Source of the DNA: Bacteroidia bacterium
GTDB taxonomy: Bacteria > Bacteroidota > Bacteroidia > B-17B0 > Aurantibacillaceae
Direction of reading: 5' to 3'
DNA length: 43,732 bases
NCBI GenBank assembly: GCA_025451115.1
Contig: JANWKZ010000090.1
Coordinates: 1 to 43,732, forward strand
A program made the translations under genes and the position numbers. Positions 25,291 through 34,000 of this stretch are shown here, piece by piece. Each line of letters starts with the position of its first letter. Position 1 is the stretch's first letter. Under the pieces are notes generated by a model. It did not search any database, was not told the origin of the DNA, and saw only the letters and a program-made list of their open reading frames with translations.

Positions 25291-25901
25291 TGAGGGTTGT
25301 TCTTGTTTTCATACTTTTTTTCTTTACTTCATTCTCAGTTTTGTCGCAAACCAAAAAGTTTTCTTCACTGAGTAAATACGAGAAGCGCTGGGCTTTTTTT
25401 CATCCTTTCGTCGCACTCAAAATAAAAAAACACCAAACAGTAATGTACGCGATCTGCGAAGAAGTGAAAAAGGAAAATTTACTGGATCAATATACCAATG
25501 GCGGAAAACTGGATGCTTTCAGGCACATTTTTGCCATGACCTATTTCACAAAATTCGTGAAAGTAAAAAAGCTACGTAAGCTCGGAAAGGCGCACGAGAA
25601 AGGAAATTACCTGAACTTTAAAAAAGGCATTTTAGAAGACGGCGAGCTGGCCGATTCTGTTTCTTCGCTGATGGATCTGGCTAATAATGAAGCGGGATTT
25701 ATTCTTAGTCAGAAATTCCGTGCGCTTCCGGTAGAAAAAATAAAACTGGAGATAATTTCTTACATCATACAGGGAGGAGCTATCATTATTAAACGCAACG
25801 AAAAAGGAGAATACATTACCTGCGGTGGAAAAGTCATTGGTACTGAAGAAAAAAAAGGCACCTGGAGTGTTTCCAAGTGCCTGGTGGGATCCGGCTCTTA
25901 A
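25290..25901 (+). CDS. Exported protein with DUF6973-like motif
   Basis: This 203-residue protein starts with a signal peptide (MRVVLVFILFFFTSFSVLSQ). The frame is open upstream inside tgt, but the ATG at 25290 overlaps the tgt stop by one base (TAATG) and begins the signal peptide, so it is the real start. The core contains NGGKLDAFRHIFAMTYFTKF and LADSVSSLMDLANNEAGFIL, resembling the Asn-Gly...Asp-Ala-x-Arg-His pattern of DUF6973 proteins. The Asp, Arg and His could form an active site, but no activity is known to me. It is the third gene of the HAD-tgt operon. Confidence 0.75.
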   Translation: MRVVLVFILFFFTSFSVLSQTKKFSSLSKYEKRWAFFHPFVALKIKKHQTVMYAICEEVKKENLLDQYTNGGKLDAFRHIFAMTYFTKFVKVKKLRKLGKAHEKGNYLNFKKGILEDGELADSVSSLMDLANNEAGFILSQKFRALPVEKIKLEIISYIIQGGAIIIKRNEKGEYITCGGKVIGTEEKKGTWSVSKCLVGSGS

Positions 25902-25945
25902 TGTTTAACCTCCTGAAGGTATTCCCTCAGAAAAACAAACGGCCC

Positions 25946-26314
25946 CTATAGAATCGCCCCGCTCAACATTTTTCGGTAAACCGAGGGGTTGTAACCCGTA
26001 ATTTTTCGGAAACACCGGTTAAAATGGCTGGGGTCTGAAAAGCCACAAAAATGCGCTACCTGGTACAGTGTGTATTTATTCTCCTTCAGCATCTGGGTAG
26101 CCTTCTGGATCTTTACCTGGCTCACGTAATAATGCAGCGATACATTGAAATACTTAGGAAATTGCCTCGAAAGGTGCACCGGGTGTATTCCCGCTTCCTT
26201 CGAAAGCTCGTTCAGACTTAGTTTCTTGTTATACCGCTCCTGAATGATCAGGCGTATCTTCTCTACCCACGCGGGCAATTTGGTCTTTGCCGCTTCTTCC
26301 GAATTCCAGGTCAT
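25946..26314 (-). CDS. Compact AraC-type transcriptional regulator
   Basis: This 122-residue protein consists almost only of the AraC/XylS DNA-binding domain. Both helix-turn-helix units are present: KLSLNELSKEAGIHPVHLSRQF and YTLYQVAHFCGFSDPSHFNRCFRKITGYNPSVYRK, the latter the standard family signature. The leading KLPAWVEKIRLIIQERYNK resembles the linker that in longer relatives follows a cupin-like sensor, so this may be a truncated derivative. Upstream codons hit a TAA within 30 bases, so no N-terminal domain is hidden there. It converges with the DUF6973-like gene. Confidence 0.88.
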   Translation of the reverse strand: MTWNSEEAAKTKLPAWVEKIRLIIQERYNKKLSLNELSKEAGIHPVHLSRQFPKYFNVSLHYYVSQVKIQKATQMLKENKYTLYQVAHFCGFSDPSHFNRCFRKITGYNPSVYRKMLSGAIL

Positions 26315-26379
26315 GTTGCTTGCTTTTGTAGTATAACGCTTATCGGTAACAGAAAGTTACAGGGGCATCAAAATAATTT

Positions 26380-26406
26380 AAAAAGGCGCCCTAGGGGCGC
26401 CTTTTC
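26380..26406 (-). terminator. Intrinsic terminator of the T9SS protein gene
   Basis: AAAAGGCGCCC and GGGCGCCTTTT form a perfect 11-bp stem around a TAG triloop. It is followed on the reverse strand by a U-rich tract, 17 bases past the stop of the T9SS gene, and isolates that gene from the AraC gene downstream. Confidence 0.85.
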
Positions 26407-26423
26407 ATGGGTTTGCTTTACTC

Positions 26424-27410
26424 TTATTTAACAATTACTTTCCTTACTTCCGATTGTTTTCCCTGCGTTAAGTGCACAAAATACACGCCCTGACCAAGGC
26501 TTTTCAGCGAAAGGGTCTTATTTACCTGGTCATTTACATTATTCTCGGTCTCCGTTAGCACCGTCTTGCCTTCGGCATTATAAACCTTGATCTGTAAGGG
26601 TTCTTTGCTTACCGACTTATAAGTAATAGTGCACGCATCTTCGGTTGGGTTTGGGGCCATATTCAGGCTCTCGAAAGTTTTACCGTTGGCGATGGCCTTA
26701 GAAGCATCGGCAGGCAATTGCTTTTTCTCTGCCTCAGAAAGTTTTTTTACTTCCATCTTGCTAAACACATACACCTTTACTTCTTTGCTTTCCTTGCCAT
26801 TCTTGCTTTCGTGATTTTTAATGATCACTTGCCTTGCTTCTCCTTTTCCACCTTCAACACCGTGTTCTTTCAGGATCTTTTCCAGTTCTTCATCCATTTT
26901 CTCTCCGGGCTTCAGGTGTTTTACAACCACCTGCGCATCGCCTTCTTTTCCCTGGCTGTCGGTGGTAATTACATTTCCTTCTCCGTCCATCACAATAACA
27001 TGCGCATCGCCATTCTTGCCGCTTTTTGAAACGACCTTCATTTTTTTCTTTTCCCCGCTTTTTTTACCGTTGCTGCCGTTCTCATCGTCAATGGCAATTA
27101 CTTTGGTATAAGAATACTCATACCCTTCGCCAGGCATAGAGTCTATCTCAATAACGATAGAGGCTGCTCCGGGAGGTACAGGAGGAACAGGAGGCACGGG
27201 GGGAACCGGAAGCAATTCCTCTCCAAATCCTAAAGCATTAATTTTCTCCTGCAATTCGGCGTCGGTCGCGGCAGTAACACAAGTATCTATCTTGGTTACT
27301 TTGCCATTTTCCTCTTTTTCCATCTTGATGCAGGCTTTTTTCATTTTAGTTGTTTGCGCTCCAAGAGCTATGGTAGCTATGATGAAGGCGCCTGTGAGTA
27401 TGTTTTTCAT
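26424..27410 (-). CDS. Secreted protein with T9SS type A sorting domain and Pro-Pro-Val repeat
   Basis: This 328-residue exported protein has a signal peptide (MKNILTGAFIIATIALGAQ). A repeat PVPPVPPVPPVPP lies at about 68-80. A Gly/Lys/Glu-rich, charged, low-complexity middle region (about 85-240) follows, with beta-like stretches such as DAHVIVMDGEGNVITT and EARQVIIKN. The last 75 residues are a T9SS type A sorting domain (MAPNPTEDACTITYKS through QGVYFVHLTQGKQSEVRKVIVK). It is therefore probably exported across the outer membrane and attached to the surface. Its promoter carries four GTTAAA-type half-sites upstream, matching the site upstream of the neighbouring kinase gene. It has its own terminator. 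Confidence 0.9.
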   Translation of the reverse strand: MKNILTGAFIIATIALGAQTTKMKKACIKMEKEENGKVTKIDTCVTAATDAELQEKINALGFGEELLPVPPVPPVPPVPPGAASIVIEIDSMPGEGYEYSYTKVIAIDDENGSNGKKSGEKKKMKVVSKSGKNGDAHVIVMDGEGNVITTDSQGKEGDAQVVVKHLKPGEKMDEELEKILKEHGVEGGKGEARQVIIKNHESKNGKESKEVKVYVFSKMEVKKLSEAEKKQLPADASKAIANGKTFESLNMAPNPTEDACTITYKSVSKEPLQIKVYNAEGKTVLTETENNVNDQVNKTLSLKSLGQGVYFVHLTQGKQSEVRKVIVK

Positions 27411-27433
27411 TTTTTTGATTGTTTTTATTGAAA

Positions 27434-27441
27434 CAAAAGTA
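27434..27441 (-). promoter_or_regulatory. TAnnTTTG promoter element of the T9SS gene
   Basis: On the reverse strand this reads TACTTTTG, an exact consensus match, 23 bases before the ATG. The first GTTAAA half-site lies 22 bases upstream of it, where an activator would sit. Confidence 0.6.
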
Positions 27442-27463
27442 GGTCGCCTACCCTTCGGCTTTG

Positions 27464-27501
27464 GTTAAAGGGCGGTTAAAACGTGTTAATGAAAAGTTAA
27501 A
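27464..27501. promoter_or_regulatory. Four GTTAAA/GTTAAT direct half-sites, candidate OmpR-type RR box
   Basis: GTTAAA at 27464 and 27475, GTTAAT at 27485 and GTTAAA at 27496 give steps of 11, 10 and 11 bases, about one helical turn each. Tandem half-sites with this period are typical of OmpR/PhoB-family regulators. The last two half-sites belong to a 22-nt sequence repeated exactly at 28601-28622. Confidence 0.65.
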
Positions 27502-27502
27502 G
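27481..27502 (+). repeat. Exact 22-nt direct repeat, left copy
   Basis: This 22-nt stretch, beginning ACGTGTTAATG and ending AAGTTAAAG, is identical to 28601-28622. The copies are 1,120 bases apart and flank the C5-epimerase gene. It contains two of the candidate RR half-sites. Confidence 0.95.
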
Positions 27503-27515
27503 TCAGGATGGGCGT

Positions 27516-28538
27516 CTATTTCCGCATAATATCCTCACGGAATTTACGCGACATGTGCTCAAAAAGCGTGTCGCCCGTAATTAATGCAAGCGTGTGCAAT
27601 TGTTTTACGTGAATTGTATGATAGATGGTATCAAAATTGGCAACGTGCTTCAGGCAATATTTACTAATAGTACCTTCCATACGGTACCGTCCAATGTTCT
27701 TTTTGATAGTTGTGAGTCCGCCCAAAACCAGTTTTTTTATTTCCGGGTTGCTACTTACAAGGTAATACTCGTATAATCCCAAAATAGCAAAAACCTTTCC
27801 GTTTAGGGTATAGCCGGGATACTCCTGCGGGTACTCCTCAAACCAGATGTTTTGGGTAGAATCTATACAGCTTATCCACACATTCTTATGATCGCTTGAC
27901 GCGGGCTTTAAAAAATAGAATGAGTTTGCTATACGGCGCATATCATCCAGGTATTTTTTGTCTTTGGTGATCTTATAAAGCCGGGTGGCCGCCGATAAAG
28001 CAACTCCCTGGGTGAACCCGGAGAACCAGGGCGGAACCATCTGTTGATTTTTATAGCCGTGCAGTTTGAATGAATAATTATTCGGAAAAAGAAGTGCCGA
28101 GTCGATCTGTACACCATTCTTGATCAGAACATCATAATATTTAAGAACCCGTTTTAAATATAGCTCATTCCCTGTGGTTTTGTAATCGTAAATATTAGAT
28201 AAAACTCGCTCCGTATAAACCCCGGGATGAAAGTCGTAAGACTTTCCTTCGTAATTAAAAATCGGAAATGAGTCTTTTGAAAAATGCAGATTGGGGGTTA
28301 ACTCCAGGTGTTGATTAAGCATGAGGCTTGAATCCGGTATGGAATTGAGAGTAAATTCGTCGTAAACAAACTTCTCTCCCATGCATTTATCCGCTTTTGT
28401 AGAATCAAATTTAAAAATGAAAGGATCAGCTACTTCCTTTTTGGCAGGGATGATCTTTGGAGCTTTTTGTTTAAATATTAAAAATACAAGCGCAAGGCTT
28501 ATGAGTGGGATAATGATATAAAGACCTTTTCTGTCCAT
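27516..28538 (-). CDS. D-glucuronyl C5-epimerase-like protein, membrane anchored
   Basis: This 340-residue protein has one N-terminal transmembrane helix (YIIIPLISLALVFLIF, about 7-22) and a periplasmic alpha/alpha-toroid domain. It has the C5-epimerase C-terminal pattern: FHPGVYTERVLSNIYDY near 103, VPPWFSGFTQGVALSAATRLYKIT near 168-191, WFEEYPQEYPGYTLNGKVFAILGLYEYY near 232, and a late tyrosine/histidine motif IYHTIHVKQLHTLA. In the family these residues act on uronic acids in heparan-type or bacterial glycans. No glycan cluster surrounds it. It lies between exact 22-nt repeats and between genes of the neighbouring two-component circuit. Confidence 0.85.
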   Translation of the reverse strand: MDRKGLYIIIPLISLALVFLIFKQKAPKIIPAKKEVADPFIFKFDSTKADKCMGEKFVYDEFTLNSIPDSSLMLNQHLELTPNLHFSKDSFPIFNYEGKSYDFHPGVYTERVLSNIYDYKTTGNELYLKRVLKYYDVLIKNGVQIDSALLFPNNYSFKLHGYKNQQMVPPWFSGFTQGVALSAATRLYKITKDKKYLDDMRRIANSFYFLKPASSDHKNVWISCIDSTQNIWFEEYPQEYPGYTLNGKVFAILGLYEYYLVSSNPEIKKLVLGGLTTIKKNIGRYRMEGTISKYCLKHVANFDTIYHTIHVKQLHTLALITGDTLFEHMSRKFREDIMRK

Positions 28539-28600
28539 GGCTAATAAACCCTAAATTTACCTGATTTTAGAGAAAAAGCAAGCGGGAAGCAACAAGGAGC

Positions 28601-28622
28601 ACGTGTTAATGAAAAGTTAAAG
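28601..28622 (+). repeat. Exact 22-nt direct repeat, right copy
   Basis: Identical to 27481-27502. It lies in the 121-base divergent gap between the epimerase gene and the kinase gene. Confidence 0.95.
28605..28621. promoter_or_regulatory. Two GTTAAT/GTTAAA half-sites upstream of the kinase promoter
   Basis: GTTAAT at 28605 and GTTAAA at 28616 are 11 bases apart. They end 26 bases before the TAACTTTG element of the kinase operon, a class II-like activator position. This suggests that the RR encoded at 30242-30937 regulates its own operon. Confidence 0.6.
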
Positions 28623-28647
28623 CCATTTTTTTAAAAGAGTTATGCCT

Positions 28648-28655
28648 TAACTTTG
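28648..28655 (+). promoter_or_regulatory. TAnnTTTG promoter element of the kinase-RR operon
   Basis: TAACTTTG matches the consensus exactly and ends 4 bases before the GTG start at 28660, so the message would be leaderless or nearly so. Confidence 0.6.
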
Positions 28656-28659
28656 CCCT

Positions 28660-30255
28660 GTGAAGAATCGCACCCTTATACTCATTACCGTCCTTTTCGG
28701 GCTTCTGCTTATAGGCATTATCGTGATCCAGCTTGGCTGGGCCGCCCGCATCGCCGAGCTTAACAGAAAGGCTTTCGAAGACGCAGTTTATAAGTCGCTG
28801 GCGGCTGTGGTGAAACAAGTAGAAGAAAAAGAAAATTTCGTTTTTATTAAAAGGCAGGTTGAAACGGATACGCTTCTAAAAAAGACCAAAAAATTACTTA
28901 AACAAAATCACTCCTCCCCCAAAAAACTGCGCACACAGGTTTCTAATCTTCCCGGTCATGTACAGATCATGGTAAATTCGGATAATGGCAAGGAAACCAA
29001 GACGGTGATCAAGATCGAGAAGAATGGGAAAGGCGAAAAATACGTTTAAAACAGTGTATATGTAGGCGCCGCTTCGATCGACTCTCTAGGAACTCCTGCA
29101 GTTATAGTTACACCTCCTGTTCCACCGGTTCCACCCATGATCGAAACGATCGAGGCACTCGACGACAAAAAGGAGAGCGTGGAGATCATCATGGAAAAGA
29201 TGTTGAGCCTGCGCGACCCCGACTCAGTTTCCATAGATCCAAAGGAGATCGAGAAAATGATCGAGACACAACTTAAACAAAATGATCTGCCACAAAAATT
29301 CTCGTTCGCTCTTTTAGCAAAAGATCCGAAAAAATCTTACGTACATCCCGCAGAAGAGGGCCTTACTTATAACTTCTACAGGATCAATCTTTATCCCAAC
29401 GATATCTTTGGTCGGGAAGTTACATTGGCTCTTATGTTACCTATACAGGATAATAGAACGATTGTCGATGATCTCTGGGGTCCCATGGGACTATCCCTGG
29501 TATTTACATTGGCTATTTTAGTTCTTTTCATTTACAGTTTACGTATGCTGGTACGTCACCGCAAAATGCTGGCTATGAAAAATGACTTTATCAACCACAT
29601 GTCGCACGAGTTCAAAACGCCTCTTGCAGGAATTTCCTTAGGAGCAGATATTTTAATGAGTAAGGGTGGACAAGTAGATCCGGACCAGGTAATGAAGGTG
29701 GCCGGTACGATCAAAAAACAAAGTTTGCGCTTAAGCAAAGAGGTTAACGAGGTATTGCAGAACGCGCTGATGGAGGAAAATATCAGTAAACCACATTCGC
29801 TGTTCAATATTGTGGATACTATAAAAGGGCAACTGGAACTCTTGCAACCGCACATCGAAAGCGCTAAGGCCAACATACATGCAAATTTCTCTTCCGACAA
29901 GATATTGGTTAACGGAGACGAATCGCAGTGGCAGAAGGTATTCTCGAACCTGGTTGATAACGCGCTCAAATTCGCCAAGGAACAGCCCGAAATAACGGTT
30001 TCTGCAAAAAGCGTCGGTAACAAAGTAATACTGAGTGTAACCGACAATGGTGTAGGAATCGCTTCGAAAGACCTGCCTCATGTCTTTGATAAATTCTTTC
30101 GCTCAGATTACTATAAACAATCTAATATTAAAGGCTTCGGGCTTGGATTGAGTTTTGTGAAGAGTGTTGTGGAGGCACATAAAGGAATTATAAAAGCAGA
30201 ATCAGAATTAAACGCCGGAACTAAGATCACGATAGAAATCAATGCCGAAAGCTGA
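28660..30255 (+). pseudogene. Sensor histidine kinase interrupted by an in-frame TAA
   Basis: One reading frame of 532 codons encodes a complete HisKA-type kinase except for a TAA at 29047-29049. The part before the stop (129 residues) has a transmembrane helix (TLILITVLFGLLLIGIIVIQLGW) and the start of the periplasmic sensor. After the stop the frame stays open for 29 codons, including TPPVPPVPP, up to an ATG at 29137. From there 372 residues hold the rest of the sensor, transmembrane helix 2 (about 117-136 of the fragment), the H-box SHEFKTPL (H157 of the fragment), the N-box NLVDNALKFA and G-boxes DNGVGIA and GFGLGLSFV. It could be a recent nonsense mutation, a sequencing error, or two products with restart at 29137. 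The RR gene overlaps its end by 14 bases. Confidence 0.85.
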
Positions 30256-30937
30256 AAGAAAAATATTGTTGGCCGAAGACGACCTCAGCCTGGGCGAGCT
30301 GCTGAAGAATTATTTAGAGATGAATGATCTTGAGGTTGACTGGTACAAGAACGGCATTGAGGCTTTCAAGGGATTTTCAAAGAACAAATATGATCTGTGT
30401 CTCCTGGATGTAATGATGCCGGAGATGAACGGTTTTGAGCTAGCAAATGAAATAAAACAGATAAACGACAATGTTCCTTTTCTGTTCCTTACAGCAAAAT
30501 CACTCCGGGAAGACATTTTAACCGGCTACAAATGTGGGGCTGATGATTATATTCTGAAACCTTTTGATTCTGAATTATTGATCTTCAAAATAAATGCTAT
30601 TCTTAAACGGGCTTCCAATGCACCTCAACCGCCTTTAAGTGAAGAGTTCAAAATTGGTAAATACACCTTGCTTGCTAATTTGCGACTGCTGAAAGGTCCA
30701 AGGGGCGAGCAAAAGCTATCGCCTAAAGAAACGGATCTTTTAGGTTTACTGTGTCAGTATAAAAACAATGTGTTGCCCCGTGATCTGGCGCTGAAAAATA
30801 TCTGGGGCAATGACGATTATTTTAATGGCCGAAGTATGGACGTTTACATTACTAAGATCCGAAAATACCTAAAGGAGGACCCCTCCATCGAGATCATTAA
30901 CCTGCACGGAAAAGGATATCGTTTTAACGTGTCCTGA
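30242..30937 (+). CDS. OmpR-family response regulator
   Basis: This 231-residue regulator has receiver residues D13-D14, phospho-acceptor D56 (LLDVMMPEMNGF) and K106 (YILKPFDS). The C-terminal winged helix (about 135-231) has LSPKETDLLGLLCQYKNNVLPRD and the recognition region GRSMDVYITKIRKYLKEDPSIEIINLHGKGYRF. It is the cognate partner of the kinase that overlaps it by 14 bases. OmpR-family dimers bind head-to-tail half-sites about 11 bases apart; such sites lie upstream of the kinase and the T9SS gene, making those the likely targets. It ends at a strong terminator. Confidence 0.96.
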   Translation: MPKAERKILLAEDDLSLGELLKNYLEMNDLEVDWYKNGIEAFKGFSKNKYDLCLLDVMMPEMNGFELANEIKQINDNVPFLFLTAKSLREDILTGYKCGADDYILKPFDSELLIFKINAILKRASNAPQPPLSEEFKIGKYTLLANLRLLKGPRGEQKLSPKETDLLGLLCQYKNNVLPRDLALKNIWGNDDYFNGRSMDVYITKIRKYLKEDPSIEIINLHGKGYRFNVS

Positions 30938-30945
30938 TAGAAATA

Positions 30946-30985
30946 AAAAACCCTGAAGTCAACTGTGTTGTACTTCAGGGTTTTT
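30946..30985. terminator. Strong bidirectional terminator
   Basis: AAAAACCCTGAAGT and ACTTCAGGGTTTTT form a perfect 14-bp stem, extended inside by CAAC/GTTG with one bulged T. It serves the RR operon on the forward strand and probably the large T9SS gene on the reverse strand. Confidence 0.88.
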
Positions 30986-31001
30986 CTTTTGATTTTATTT
31001 C

Positions 31002-34000
31002 CTAGTTCTTAACGATACGTTTGATAGCTATGCTGTTATTACTGGTGACCTGCACCATATAGCTTCCACTTACAAAAGAACTCATGTCGATCGTATGAGA
31101 AGTAACCCCTTCTATTGTTGCGCTGTATAATTCCTGGCCCAGCATAGAAACAACTTTGATAGTGGTTTTTCCGCTTCCAGTGTTGAGACTGATGTTCAGA
31201 TCACCGGTGGTAGGATTCGGATACATCGCGAACATATTGTCGTTGTTGTTCTTGATGCCGATCGTGCGGTTGTTGCTGATATTTGATTTCGATTTAATGA
31301 TCGCTCCCTGGATACCGTTAGATTGTCTTGCAGTTGATGTACAAGAAATATTCCAGGCAGTCTCTACACGCCAGTCGGCGGTAGCCTGGAAGGTAGCGTA
31401 GTTAGGGTCGTTCAGCACGTTCTGCGTTCCCGCTGTGGTTCCAACCTGCACCCAGTTGCCGTTAGCGAAGTCGTCGCGCCACAAGATGTAGTTGTTCACG
31501 GGGTTTGGCATGTTCTGGATCGTGTAAGTGTTCCATGTAAATGTTCCGCCGCTGTGGCTAATGAAGATCGTATTGTGGAATCCGCTCTTCGGACCTTCAT
31601 TTCCGCAAGTATCAACTGCGGCGATCTTGTAGCGCTTGGTTGTTACATTTGGATCTGCCATGAGTGTATCATAATCATGATACTCGCTCAGTGAGTCGTA
31701 AGACACGGCTGCAATCAGCGTGTAATTATTAGAAATATCTTCGCGGTAAATATTGAAATACGCAATCTCGTTGGTGAGGCCTGCTTTTTCCCAAACGAGG
31801 ATATTGTGTGTTGAGAAAGTATCCACAGTTACCATACACAGGTTAACAGCGGGAGGTGCCTTTAAGGTGATAGACACGGTATCTTTATTAGAACAGTTGT
31901 TGGCGTCTGTACCCGTAACCTGGTAAGCCATAGTTGTGGTTGGGATAAAGGGCACGCCATTAGTAACTCCATTGTTCCACGAATAAGAGGTTGCTCCGCT
32001 TCCGTTCAGACTTACTGAAGTTCCGGGACAGATCAATTGATCGGCCCCACCATTCACCACCGGTAAAGCAAGTACGTTCACATAAATAGAATCCGGGGCG
32101 CTTGTTCCGCAATAGTTCATTTGCTGCAGCATTACGTACCCGGAAGTGCCGGCAACATCTACAGAAACGCTATTAGGTTGAGCGGTAGTGTTTACCGTCA
32201 ATCCCGATGTGGATGTCCAGTTATATCCGGTGATCGTAGTATTAGATGTAACGCTGTAAAGATTTCCTTGTGTTTGCGCACAAACACTGGTTGATCCACT
32301 GATCATGATCGGGGCCGGCCCATAGCATAATTTTTGCATTTCTATATCAGAGCCCGTTTCATCCGCAAAATACCCGGTAACATATACATCTCCGTTACCA
32401 TCTATGCGAATGTCTCTTGTTCCTCCGTACGAATTATCACCATAATTGGTCCAGATATTGGTTCGTACATTATTCAATTCATTTCCTAAAGTATCTAACT
32501 CAATCGCTCCTATCTCGCCATAATAATCCAAAGCTACGAGGATGGTAGAACGACTGGTCTTTGCTAATTTCATCGGATGCTCGCAGCAACCATACACGAA
32601 ATCACGATGCCAAAGTTCTACTCCACTGTTATCATAACAAAAAACCCGGTTAGAATATGCAGAACTGGAATCGAAGAAACAGGTAATGAACGTACGCCCA
32701 CCAGGCAGTGTCATCACGTCTGGGCCAACTTCCGTTACGCTATCCGGAAAAGAAGACCACAATAGGTTTCCATTTGAATCATACTTTGCTACCATAGCAA
32801 TTGCTGAATCTCCGTGACCTACAATAGCAACGTCCTGGTTAGAATCAACATTCACAGCAATCGCGGTATCGTTTCCGTTATTCGGGCTGTTAAATGTACG
32901 CGACCATTGCAGGTTTCCGTTTGCATCATATTTTGCAAGCAGCATATCGCTCTCGCCGTTTGGTTTGGTCGTATAACCCGCCGCGTATAATGTGTTGCCA
33001 TTCTTTGATCCCACATCCAGATATCCGTCTTTTTGATTGCCCGAGCCACTCAGTTTTTTGCTCCATAAAAGCGTCCCGGAAGAATTAAATTTAACAAGCA
33101 CGGCGTCCTGCCCGGTGCCGTTGTTATACTGATAACCTGCAGCGTACCCATTATTGAAATTGTCGGTAAACACATCTTTTACTTCGTCCTTACCGCCCAC
33201 ATTTGTTCCTTGTAATACAAGGTCCCATAGTTTTAACCCGTTTCCGTCAACCTTGATGATCCACATATCCGGGTTATTGCTGCTTGTTTCAGTATATCCG
33301 CCCGCATAATAATGCCCTGAGGAGTTTATGTCAACAACATTAAGATAATCATTAAATCCTCCCACGCCGGGGAATACAGATTGCCATTGTTCGTTACCGG
33401 TAGCGTCATACTTCACCATAAAACCATCCTGTTGCGTCAAAGTACTTTTGGTTCCACCTGCAACAGCCGGTAAATTAGAAGCGTCGGTTACCATAGAAGA
33501 AGCGTAGTCGCTGCCGTTAATAACACCGTTATAAATATTGCTGTAAATAAACGCTCCCAGCGTGTCGAGTTTGGCATAGTAATAATCATTTCCGGTTACC
33601 GTTTTAAAAATGTTTCCGGTAAGGATCATATCCTGTGTGGTAGGATCTACATCTATGGCAGTTGAATAATCGTTATCGGTTACATCGTGATCGTACTGAT
33701 AGATCTGTGAAATGCTGGTCAAAGCAAGGTCAGTCTTATAAAGCACCATCATGTTATCATTATTGAAACTGGTGCGGGTACCCGAAATATAAAGTTGGTT
33801 GGTTGTAGGATGTATTTTAATGTGCGGCTGTAGATAGGATACATAGTTATACTGGTAGGTAGTTCCGTTCGAAGTTAGAAAAGTCCCCCCTGATGTATAT
33901 TTTCGCACAGAGTATTTTGTCATTGGCGTGTGGCTGTCATAAAGAACGTAAACGTTTCCGGAGGCGTCCTGCTCTAAACCACACCCTTTGTCATCCGAGT

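Noticed and set aside
27464-27501. GTTAAA tract as a simple AT-rich low-complexity run
   Set aside because: The half-sites keep a 10-11 base step and an exact partial copy lies upstream of the kinase gene, so I kept it as a regulatory candidate.
29047-29049. TAA as a reassigned sense codon
   Set aside because: TAA ends many normal genes in the window, so a changed genetic code is not tenable.
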